Shown in pieces: positions 1 through 4,855 of a DNA stretch of 11,767 bases. The notes under the pieces were generated by a model. The model made no database searches, was not told where the DNA came from, and saw only the letters and a list, made by a program, of their open reading frames with translations. Numbering within the stretch: the first letter of the stretch is position 1; every line of letters starts with the position of its first letter. The stretch lies in contig JAWXCG010000052.1 of NCBI GenBank assembly GCA_034440555.1, forward strand, positions 1 through 11,767. Reading direction: 5' to 3'. A program made the translations under genes and the position numbers. Source of the DNA: 0-14-3-00-62-12 sp034440555. GTDB taxonomy: Bacteria; Pseudomonadota; Gammaproteobacteria; Xanthomonadales; Ahniellaceae.

Positions 1-84
1 GCGCAGATCTGCGCGATTGCTGATCCGGCAAAATCGGTGTTGGCGCCGCAGCGCGCCGAAAAACGCTTCGGCTGGCTGCGCTGA
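1..84 (+). CDS. 3' end of an unidentified gene (partial)
   Basis: Frame 1 is open from the first base to a TGA at 82-84 and gives 27 residues ending in KRFGWLR. Codon use (ctg, cgc, gcg, ccg) resembles the real genes downstream. The fragment is too short to assign to a family and no motif is recognisable. It lies upstream of the bfd/bfr iron genes, but a spacer of about 400 bp separates them, so no functional link can be claimed. Frame 2 is also open for a similar length, so the assignment is tentative. Confidence 0.4.
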   Translation, partial: AQICAIADPAKSVLAPQRAEKRFGWLR

Positions 85-132
85 AGCTGTTGTAGGTTCC
101 GGTTTGCGCCACTGATCTTGTTTCTTGACTTC

Positions 133-282
133 GGAAACCGCTGAACAAGTCCGGAGCCGCGATAGCGCGCTGAGTCAGTGGGCGAAAAACCGCAGGTTGA
201 CCAGCTCCGCTGTTGAGAGCGGGGGTTTGGCAAGCAATAAGCGGTGTGGCGAAGATGAAGTGGTGACTTATTCAGACCTTCC
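133..282. repeat. Possible short mobile-element remnant (MITE-like, about 150 bp) with imperfect terminal inverted repeats
   Basis: The stretch begins GGAAACCGCTGAACAAGTC (133-151). It ends with a segment (265-282) whose reverse complement is GGAAGGTCTGAATAAGTC. The two ends share GGAA and CTGAAYAAGTC as an imperfect inverted repeat. Nothing between them looks coding, and no transposase fragment is recognisable. The size and paired ends are what a MITE or an internally deleted insertion sequence would show. I see no clear target-site duplication, so this is a weak call. Confidence 0.25.
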
Positions 283-288
283 TTAGTC

Positions 289-350
289 GTAGGGTGGGTG
301 CAACCCACCTTTCTCGAACGCTCTACACTGGTTGGTTGCACCCACCCTAC
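289..350. repeat. Inverted repeat of the GTAGGGTGGGTGCAACC type
   Basis: GTAGGGTGGGTGCAACC at 289-305 is matched exactly by its reverse complement at 334-350. With one mismatch the arms extend to 21 nt (289-309 and 330-350), around a spacer of 20 bases. Each arm also contains a small palindrome (ggtgggt-gc-aaccc). No U-tract follows, so it is not a typical intrinsic terminator. Similar GTAGGGTGGGTGCAACCCACC units recur between genes in many proteobacteria. It is probably a dispersed intergenic repeat. Confidence 0.7.
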
Positions 351-428
351 ATTCGCTGAAACACCTTTGTTCAACGGCATTGGGCGAGCTGCGCTCCACA
401 ACCGTGTACGCACCGTTCAGAATGCGTA

Positions 429-457
429 TTGACAACCATTCGCATTTGCATTGAAAT
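429..457 (+). promoter_or_regulatory. bfd promoter with overlapping Fur-box-like operator
   Basis: A perfect TTGACA (429-434) is followed after 17 bases by TGAAAT (452-457), four of six matches to a -10 box. The site 430-444 reads TGACAACCATTCGCA, and its complement matches the 7-1-7 Fur consensus (TGATAATnATTATCA) at about 10 of 14 positions. The operator would cover the -35 box, so iron-loaded Fur could block polymerase. bfd genes are commonly induced by iron starvation through Fur, which agrees. The promoter is read from sequence; Fur control is inferred. Confidence 0.6.
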
Positions 458-481
458 GGTTTCCTGCCATTGAGGACCGCC

Positions 482-700
482 ATGTACGTCTGCGTTTGCA
501 ACGCCGTTACCGAGACCGCGGTCCGTGCCGCAGCATGCGCCGGAGTGCGCAATATGGACGCGCTGACGGCGCGCACCGGTTGCGGCAGCGGCTGCGGATG
601 CTGTCGCGAATTTGCTTCTAACCTGCTGGCCGAACATGCGCTGGCTATGGATCAGGCGGCTACCGGTGAGAACGTGCTGCCGTTTCGCCAGGTCGCTTAG
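482..700 (+). CDS. bfd: Bacterioferritin-associated ferredoxin
   Basis: A 72-residue protein that matches the Bfd family over its length. Bfd is a small cytoplasmic [2Fe-2S] protein that docks on bacterioferritin and passes electrons to its heme, so that stored ferric iron is reduced and released. The cluster ligands are visible as the N-terminal CVC pair (Cys4, Cys6) and a C-x2-C pair at Cys38 and Cys41. Extra cysteines occur at 34 and 40. I chose ATG 482 because the protein then begins MYVCVCN like other Bfd proteins and a TGAGGA ribosome site ends six bases upstream; an in-frame TTG at 470 is less likely. bfr follows 141 bp downstream in the same direction, the usual partner. The Fur-box-like site upstream suggests derepression when iron is low. 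Confidence 0.93.
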   Translation: MYVCVCNAVTETAVRAAACAGVRNMDALTARTGCGSGCGCCREFASNLLAEHALAMDQAATGENVLPFRQVA

Positions 701-730
701 CAGGCCATCAAGTGCCATCGCCGGCCCTGG

Positions 731-759
731 TCCGCGACGCTGTTATCCGCGACGCTGTT
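731..759. repeat. Tandem direct repeat, 14-nt unit with 15-bp period
   Basis: TCCGCGACGCTGTT occurs at 731-744 and again at 746-759, separated by one base, in the bfd-bfr spacer. It looks like a local slippage duplication. No regulatory role is evident. Confidence 0.7.
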
Positions 760-841
760 CAAGCTCGCCCGATGTGCAGCGCCTAACGAAACGCAGTCTG
801 CAACTTGCTAAAGTGCGCTCAATTCTCAGGGAGAGATTGCA

Positions 842-1312
842 ATGCGTGGCGACGCCAAGACTATCGAGCACCTCAACAAGGCGCTGACCAATGAACTGAC
901 GGCGATCAACCAGTATTTCTTGCATGCCAAGATGTTCAAGAATTGGGGCCTGAAGGAATTGGCCGAATATGAGCACAAGGAATCGATCGACGAGATGAAG
1001 CATGCCGATCGGTTGATCGAGCGCATTCTGTTTCTGCAAGGTCTGCCCAATTTGCAGAAGCTCGACAAACTGATGATCGGAGAGACGCCGAAGGAAGCCT
1101 TGGCGTGCGATCTCAAGTTGGAAAAAATGGCGATACCGGATCTGCAAGCCGGAATCCGCCACTGCGAATCAATCGGCGATTTCGGAACGCGCGGATTGTT
1201 GGAAGCGATCCTCGATTCAGAAGAGGAACACATCGACTGGATTGAAACTCAGTTGGGCTTGATCGAGCGCCTGGGCGAAGCGGCCTACTTGCAGACCAAA
1301 GTGGGTAGCTGA
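842..1312 (+). CDS. bfr: Bacterioferritin
   Basis: A 156-residue four-helix ferritin-like protein, the normal length for Bfr. Twenty-four subunits form a cytoplasmic shell that oxidises Fe(II) and stores it as mineral, with heme at the subunit-pair interfaces. All diagnostic residues sit at the expected positions: ferroxidase ligands Glu18, Glu51, His54, Glu94, Glu127 and His130; conserved Tyr25; and the heme ligand Met52 (context DEMKHADR). It is therefore predicted to be a catalytically competent, heme-binding subunit, not one of the ferroxidase-lacking subunits found in some species. ATG 842 is preceded by AGGGAGA (828-834). It follows bfd and could be read from the bfd promoter or from its own; I see no convincing separate promoter in the 141-bp gap. 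Confidence 0.97.
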   Translation: MRGDAKTIEHLNKALTNELTAINQYFLHAKMFKNWGLKELAEYEHKESIDEMKHADRLIERILFLQGLPNLQKLDKLMIGETPKEALACDLKLEKMAIPDLQAGIRHCESIGDFGTRGLLEAILDSEEEHIDWIETQLGLIERLGEAAYLQTKVGS

Positions 1313-1438
1313 GGGTTTGCCGCTATACAGCAGGGCTTGCTCCGCGCACTCGATAGGGAACCTCACCGCCAGCGGCGCATTCGCTACTCCCCAAAGGCGA
1401 TTACCGCTGAAAAGCCAGCGTTCGCGCTCGTGGGCAAA

Positions 1439-1467
1439 TTGACGCGCATGGGGCTTGCCGCTACGGT
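1439..1467 (+). promoter_or_regulatory. Candidate adk promoter
   Basis: TTGACG (1439-1444) matches five of six -35 positions. It is followed after 17 bases by TACGGT (1462-1467), a weak -10 box with three matches. It lies about 80 bp before the adk start in a 232-bp spacer that has no other convincing promoter. Prediction by eye only. Confidence 0.3.
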
Positions 1468-1497
1468 TGGCCCAACCTCTTAACTATCCCGGCGTTC

Positions 1498-1518
1498 GGC
1501 GACGTTATTGTCGTCGCC
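1498..1518 (+). other. Short hairpin in the adk 5' untranslated region
   Basis: GGCGACG (1498-1504) pairs perfectly with CGTCGCC (1512-1518) around a 7-base loop, 26 bases before the adk ATG. No U-run follows, so it is not an intrinsic terminator. It could affect mRNA stability or be chance in GC-rich DNA. Confidence 0.35.
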
Positions 1519-1544
1519 AAGTCTGGACCTCCCGGAAACTTCTC

Positions 1545-2114
1545 ATGCGGACTGTTTTTCTCGGCGCGCCCGGATCGGGCAAAGGCACGCAGGCCTCCAA
1601 GGTCAAGACCGAACTGGGCATCGCGCACATTTCCACTGGCGACCTGCTGCGCGCCCAGGTCAAGGCGGGTACTGAGTTGGGCAGGAAAGCGAAAACGGTA
1701 ATGGACGCCGGCCAGCTGGTCTCCGACGATGTCGTGCTGGGCATGCTCGAAGCGCGCCTGGCCGAATCGGACACGGCGCGTGGGTTCATTCTCGATGGCT
1801 ATCCGCGCAACCTCATCCAGGCCAATGCCCTCGATTCTTTGCTGACGCGTCTGCAACAGCCGCTTGATGTCGTGGTGTTGCTGCAGGTCGCGAGCGAGCT
1901 GATCGTGTCGCGTTTGGCCGGGCGCGCGCAAGCTGAGGGGCGCAAGGACGATACGCCTGAGACCGTGCGCGAACGACTGCGTGTTTATGCGCAACAGACC
2001 GAGCCGGTGATTGGCTTCTATCGCGCAGGCGACAAGCTGGTCGAAGTCGATGGCGTTGGCGACATGGATCAAGTGAATGCCCGCATACTTGCCGCCCTTC
2101 GTGCCACTGCATAG
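1545..2114 (+). CDS. adk: Adenylate kinase, short-LID form
   Basis: A 189-residue cytoplasmic nucleoside monophosphate kinase that interconverts ATP + AMP and two ADP. The P-loop GAPGSGKGT is at residues 7-15. The AMP-binding start STGDLLR is at 30-36, and LDGYPRN, a variant of the usual DGFPR motif, is at 83-89. The LID segment (about 123-145, from RLAGR through DDTPETVRERL) is only a short loop, where the E. coli enzyme has a domain of some 40 residues. This explains the length below the usual 214. An in-frame start at 1455 would add 30 residues with no family counterpart, so ATG 1545 is preferred; its ribosome site (CGGAA) is weak. It converges on the TusA-like gene with one base between the two stops. 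A UMP/CMP-kinase-like assignment is possible but less likely. Confidence 0.93.
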   Translation: MRTVFLGAPGSGKGTQASKVKTELGIAHISTGDLLRAQVKAGTELGRKAKTVMDAGQLVSDDVVLGMLEARLAESDTARGFILDGYPRNLIQANALDSLLTRLQQPLDVVVLLQVASELIVSRLAGRAQAEGRKDDTPETVRERLRVYAQQTEPVIGFYRAGDKLVEVDGVGDMDQVNARILAALRATA

Positions 2115-2115
2115 T

Positions 2116-2385
2116 TCACGTGCGTTCGACCGAAAAACTCAAGTGATCGCCGCAGTTCACCTCCAACACCAGCCTGTGTCCGGTACGCAGGCAAAAAGTG
2201 CGCACGTCGACGCTGGCCATCGTATCGGTAGTCAGCAGGTTCACTTGCTCACCCGGTCGCACTCGCTTCAATGCCTGTCGCAACATCAGCACGGGCTGCG
2301 GGCACGCCAGTTGGCGGGCGTCGACCAAAGTAAGTGGGAGAGATATTTTCAAGCTCTGCGACATCCATGGCGAGTGATGATGCAT
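2116..2385 (-). CDS. TusA/SirA-family sulfur carrier protein
   Basis: An 89-residue cytoplasmic protein on the minus strand with the TusA-family signature. The segment VDARQLACPQPVLMLRQAL carries Cys28-Pro-x-Pro, followed by a helix and a GEQVNLLTTD strand. In the family this cysteine carries persulfide sulfur, for tRNA 2-thiouridine synthesis in TusA itself or for other sulfur-transfer or redox roles in paralogues. No partner genes (tusBCD, tusE) are adjacent, so which role applies cannot be told. Two starts are possible. ATG 2385 has a GGAAG ribosome site nine bases upstream but begins MHHHSPW. An internal ATG (2364) gives an 82-residue form starting MSQSLK, closer to family length, but lacks a good ribosome site. 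Confidence 0.82.
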   Translation of the reverse strand: MHHHSPWMSQSLKISLPLTLVDARQLACPQPVLMLRQALKRVRPGEQVNLLTTDTMASVDVRTFCLRTGHRLVLEVNCGDHLSFSVERT

Positions 2386-2423
2386 AGCGAAGCACTTCCG
2401 GGGTTTCTAAACAAGCGGCTCGC

Positions 2424-2963
2424 ATGCGCGCATTGACCCAAGCCTGTTGGCGCCTTTTGACGTTCCGCGCCGGCGGCGACGACATGCCGCATTCGCCGCG
2501 GCTGCTTGCCGTGCTGCTGGCAGCGACGCTGGCGCTGGATATCGCGTTGGCTTCGGTGTTGGAAAACAACGGCACATCGCCGCTGTGGATCCTCGTGCGC
2601 ATGGGCATCGCGCTGGGGTTGCTGTTCTTGCTTCTGCAGGGAGCGGGCAAAGCAGCGCGCTTTGTGCAAACCGCGATCGCGTTGACATTGGCGACGCTTA
2701 CCTTCTCGATTTTTTCGGCGCCGCTTTTGCTCGTGCTTTGGCCGTTACCGACGGATCAGAAGCAGATTTCTGTAGTGCAGGCGCTGTTGATGTTGCTGTT
2801 GATGCCGGTGTTCTTTTGGTTGCTGTGGGTGCGTACATGGATCCTGCGCGGCGCCACCGAGTATCGCTGGGCATTGGCGTTCCTGGTGTCTCTGGCGCTG
2901 CTGGTGGCGGAAGCCACGCTCACGCTCTCGCTGATGAAGATGATTACCAATGACCCGCCATAG
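2424..2963 (+). CDS. Integral membrane protein of unknown function
   Basis: A 179-residue hydrophobic protein with about five predicted membrane segments, at roughly residues 26-46, 54-73, 81-107, 116-136 and 148-171. Charged loops carry NNG near 49, DQK near 111 and WVRTWILRGATEYRW near 135-149. The N-terminal segment (RLLTFRAGGDDMPHS) looks like an amphipathic lead-in, so I prefer ATG 2424 over ATG 2484; neither has a clear ribosome site. It diverges from the TusA-like gene with a 38-bp gap and its stop overlaps the start of mpl by 14 bases if mpl begins at 2950. Co-transcription with mpl is therefore likely. No enzymatic motif is visible and I cannot name a family with confidence. Confidence 0.75.
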   Translation: MRALTQACWRLLTFRAGGDDMPHSPRLLAVLLAATLALDIALASVLENNGTSPLWILVRMGIALGLLFLLLQGAGKAARFVQTAIALTLATLTFSIFSAPLLLVLWPLPTDQKQISVVQALLMLLLMPVFFWLLWVRTWILRGATEYRWALAFLVSLALLVAEATLTLSLMKMITNDPP

Positions 2964-4341
2964 CACGCCCATGAACCTGAACATTCTCGGCATCTGCGGC
3001 ACCTTCATGGGTGGGCTCGCGGCCTTGGCGCGTGAGTTGGGTGATGTTGTCGCCGGCTCGGATCAGAATGTCTATCCACCGATGAGTGATCAACTGCGCG
3101 CGCTCGGCATCGAATTGCAGTCGGGCTATCGCGCCGAGCATCTGCAGCCCGCGCCGGACCTGGTGCTGGTTGGCAACGCCACGTCGCGTGGCAATCCCGC
3201 CGTGGAGCATGTGCTTAATGCCGGCCTGCGTTACGTCTCGGGACCGCAGTGGCTGGGCGAATGCGTACTGCCGGGCCGTCGCGTACTCGCTGTCGCGGGC
3301 ACGCACGGCAAGACCACGACCAGCAGTCTGCTCGCCTGGATCTTGCAGGCCTGCGGCCAGCAGCCTGGTTTTCTGGTCGGCGGCGTACCCGAAAACTTCG
3401 GCGTTTCGGCGCGCTTGGGGCAGGGGCTTCCCTTTGTGGTGGAAGCCGACGAATACGACACTGCTTTTTTCGACAAGCGTTCGAAGTTCGTGCACTACCG
3501 ACCCGAAGTCGCGATTCTCAACAATCTGGAGTACGACCACGCCGATATTTTTGAGAACGTCGCTGCGATCCAGAAACAGTTCCATCATCTGGTACGCACG
3601 GTGCCTGGCAACGGCCGGCTGATCGTCAATGGCGAGGACGCGCGCCTGGCTGAAGTGCTGGCGATGGGATGCTGGACCACGGTCGAGCGCTTCGCCATTG
3701 CCGACGATGCCATGCCCGCGGATGCGTTATGGCAGGCGCGCTTGCTGGTCGCGGATGGGTCGCGCTTCGAACTCATCCGCCGCGGCGAACAAATAGGCGT
3801 CGTCGAGTGGAATCTGCTCGGGCGTCACAACGTGATGAATGCATTGGCCGCGATCGCGGCCGCCGAAGCCGTGGGCGTAAGCGCCGAGCAGGCAATCCCG
3901 ACTCTGACTGAATTCCTCAGCGCCAAACGCCGCATGGAAATTGTTGGACAGGATGGTGGTATCAATACCTACGACGACTTCGCCCACCATCCCACCGCCA
4001 TCGCCACCACACTGGCGGGCCTGCGTGCGCGCGTCGGCAATGCGCGCATCATTGTGGCCATGGAGCCCCGATCCAACTCGATGCGACTCGGCGCGCACGC
4101 AGCTGAACTCGCGCCTTCGCTGCACGCTGCCGACCACGTCATCTTCCTGCAGCGCCCCGAGCTCGCGTGGGACGCCGCAAAAGTCACCGATGCGCTTGCA
4201 GGTCGAGGCGAAACCGCAGCGACTGTCGATGCACTGCTGGATCGACTCGTTGCGATCACGCACCGCGGTGACCATGTCGTGTTCATGTCCAACGGCGGCT
4301 TCGAGAACGCACCACGGCGGTTCGCCGCATCGCGCCTGTAG
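2950..4341 (+). CDS. mpl: UDP-N-acetylmuramate:L-alanyl-gamma-D-glutamyl-meso-diaminopimelate ligase (murein tripeptide recycling)
   Basis: A 463-residue cytoplasmic Mur-ligase-family enzyme. In peptidoglycan recycling it attaches the recovered tripeptide L-Ala-gamma-D-Glu-meso-DAP to UDP-MurNAc using ATP. It matches E. coli Mpl along its length: N-terminal ILGICGTFMGG (12-22), SDQNVYPPMS (37-46), ATP-binding AGTHGKTTT (116-124), EADEYD (165-170), FFDKRSKFVHY (173-183), NNLEYDHADIF (191-201) and YDDFAHHPTAI (341-351). FMGG and the SGPQWL segment favour Mpl over MurC. Start: ATG 2950 overlaps the upstream gene by 14 bases and has a weak GAAG. ATG 2971 begins MNLNILGICG, aligning with E. coli Mpl, but has no ribosome site. 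Either may be used. It is the last gene before the branched-chain operon. Confidence 0.94.
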   Translation: MTRHSTPMNLNILGICGTFMGGLAALARELGDVVAGSDQNVYPPMSDQLRALGIELQSGYRAEHLQPAPDLVLVGNATSRGNPAVEHVLNAGLRYVSGPQWLGECVLPGRRVLAVAGTHGKTTTSSLLAWILQACGQQPGFLVGGVPENFGVSARLGQGLPFVVEADEYDTAFFDKRSKFVHYRPEVAILNNLEYDHADIFENVAAIQKQFHHLVRTVPGNGRLIVNGEDARLAEVLAMGCWTTVERFAIADDAMPADALWQARLLVADGSRFELIRRGEQIGVVEWNLLGRHNVMNALAAIAAAEAVGVSAEQAIPTLTEFLSAKRRMEIVGQDGGINTYDDFAHHPTAIATTLAGLRARVGNARIIVAMEPRSNSMRLGAHAAELAPSLHAADHVIFLQRPELAWDAAKVTDALAGRGETAATVDALLDRLVAITHRGDHVVFMSNGGFENAPRRFAASRL

Positions 4342-4383
4342 CTGCCGTACTTGCTTCGCACACTACCGATCGCGTCAGCGCGA

Positions 4384-4424
4384 GCTGTGCTGGAGCGCGG
4401 CGAAATTGGCGCCGCAAGCGCAGC
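4384..4424 (+). other. GC-rich hairpin downstream of mpl
   Basis: GCTGTGCT (4384-4391) pairs with AGCGCAGC (4417-4424), one G-U. The inner GCGGCG (4397-4402) pairs with CGCCGC (4410-4415), leaving a small asymmetric bulge and a 7-base loop. There is no U-tract, so it is not a standard intrinsic terminator. It could protect the mpl mRNA end or pause polymerase. Confidence 0.35.
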
Positions 4425-4476
4425 GAGCCGCTAGCCAGTAAGTCGATACCAATTGTCGCGCTGCAACAAAAAGCGC

Positions 4477-4505
4477 TTGACAGCTCTTCTGCGCCATGAT
4501 TTGCT
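4477..4505 (+). promoter_or_regulatory. Candidate promoter of the ilv-leu operon
   Basis: A perfect TTGACA (-35) lies at 4477-4482. With 17-base spacing the -10 position (4500-4505) reads TTTGCT, a poor match. No better -10 box occurs at 15-18 bp spacing. A start site would fall near 4512, at or just before the leader-peptide ATG. The location, immediately upstream of an attenuator, supports the call more than the weak -10 does. Confidence 0.45.
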
Positions 4506-4511
4506 CGGGCC

Positions 4512-4646
4512 ATGAAGCAACGCATGTCCATCCATCGCAACGCGGCCTCTGCGGTCAGTTCCGCAGACACGGTTGCAGGCTGCCTGATGCTTGCCCTGGT
4601 AGGACTTCTAATTTCGCCCTTACATCGGTGCGGGATTGGACGCTGA
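4512..4646 (+). CDS. ilv operon leader peptide
   Basis: A 44-codon ORF. Its middle (residues 25-37) encodes LMLALVGLLISPL, followed by a second isoleucine at residue 42. The control codons include three uncommon in this GC-rich DNA (GTA 4599, CTA 4608, TTA 4620) and two ATT (4611, 4635). It stops at 4644-4646, just before the attenuator terminator. Its likely role is not the peptide itself: ribosome progress senses charged tRNA for Leu, Val and Ile and so sets transcription into ilvD. Start: ATG 4512 has no good ribosome site and may coincide with the transcription start. ATG 4524 (40 codons) has GAAG six bases upstream. I name no gene symbol, although ilvL is used for functional analogues. 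Confidence 0.75.
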   Translation: MKQRMSIHRNAASAVSSADTVAGCLMLALVGLLISPLHRCGIGR

Positions 4647-4706
4647 CAAATAAATCAGGGTCTCAAATCAAAACCCCGCACCCGCAAAGTGCGGGGTTTT
4701 TTATTT
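4555..4706 (+). promoter_or_regulatory. Ribosome-mediated transcription attenuator of the ilv-leu operon
   Basis: Three mutually exclusive pairings can be read. 1:2 pairs 4556-4565 (CAGTTCCGCA) with 4629-4638 (TGCGGGATTG), 10 bp including two G-U. 2:3 (antiterminator) pairs 4627-4634 (GGTGCGGG) exactly with 4675-4682 (CCCGCACC). 3:4 is the terminator at 4670-4700. A ribosome stalled at leader codons 32-34 (CTT CTA ATT, 4605-4613) would cover about as far as 4626. That would disrupt 1:2 and leave segment 2 free to form the antiterminator. A ribosome reaching the stop codon (4644) would mask segment 2, so the terminator forms. Geometry and codon content fit control by leucine and isoleucine/valine; the behaviour is inferred from established attenuation mechanisms. 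Confidence 0.8.
4670..4706 (+). terminator. Intrinsic terminator (attenuator 3:4 hairpin)
   Basis: AAAACCCCGCAC (4670-4681) pairs perfectly with GTGCGGGGTTTT (4689-4700), a 12-bp stem with the 7-base loop CCGCAAA. It is followed by TTATTT (4701-4706). It is the strongest intrinsic terminator in the window and lies 24 bases after the leader-peptide stop and 138 bases before ilvD. Confidence 0.9.
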
Positions 4707-4747
4707 GGCCCAGGTGCACATCCATTAACCATCGCAAGGAATCGCAC

Positions 4748-4855
4748 GTGTCAGCCCGCACATCTCATCCTGATTCAGCTGTGACTTTCGAAATCCTTGT
4801 TGCAAAGCAGTGTGCGTATGGAGTACGCGGACCAGGAGATGAGCATGCTCAGTGA
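4748..4855 (+). CDS. Possible small ORF overlapping the ilvD start
   Basis: A GTG-initiated frame of 35 codons runs from 4748 to a TGA at 4853-4855. A clean AAGGA (4736-4740) lies seven bases before the GTG, similar to the ilvC ribosome site. The frame ends 11 bases inside ilvD, so a ribosome terminating here could re-initiate at ATG 4845 (translational coupling). The predicted product (begins MSARTSHPDSAV, ends GPGDEHAQ) has no family I recognise and no run of branched-chain residues. It could equally be chance in a GC-rich leader. Low confidence. Confidence 0.3.
   Translation: MSARTSHPDSAVTFEILVAKQCAYGVRGPGDEHAQ

Noticed and set aside
743..1233. Minus-strand frames of 135-139 codons opposite bfr
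   Set aside because: Antisense shadows of a fully conserved bacterioferritin.
1313..1438. Possible intrinsic terminator after bfr
   Set aside because: No stem followed by a U-run is visible in the spacer; GC-rich short complementarities only.
2077..2436. Plus-strand frame of 119 codons over the tusA-like gene
   Set aside because: The minus strand encodes a clear CPxP TusA domain; this frame is its shadow.
2944..3588. Minus-strand frame of 214 codons opposite mpl
   Set aside because: Entirely antisense to the conserved N-terminal half of mpl, without motifs or ribosome site.
4496..4855. 119-codon frame spanning leader and attenuator
   Set aside because: It runs through the attenuator terminator in a frame different from the leader peptide and has no plausible start. 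Only its 3' part, from GTG 4748 with its own ribosome site, is kept as a low-confidence small ORF.
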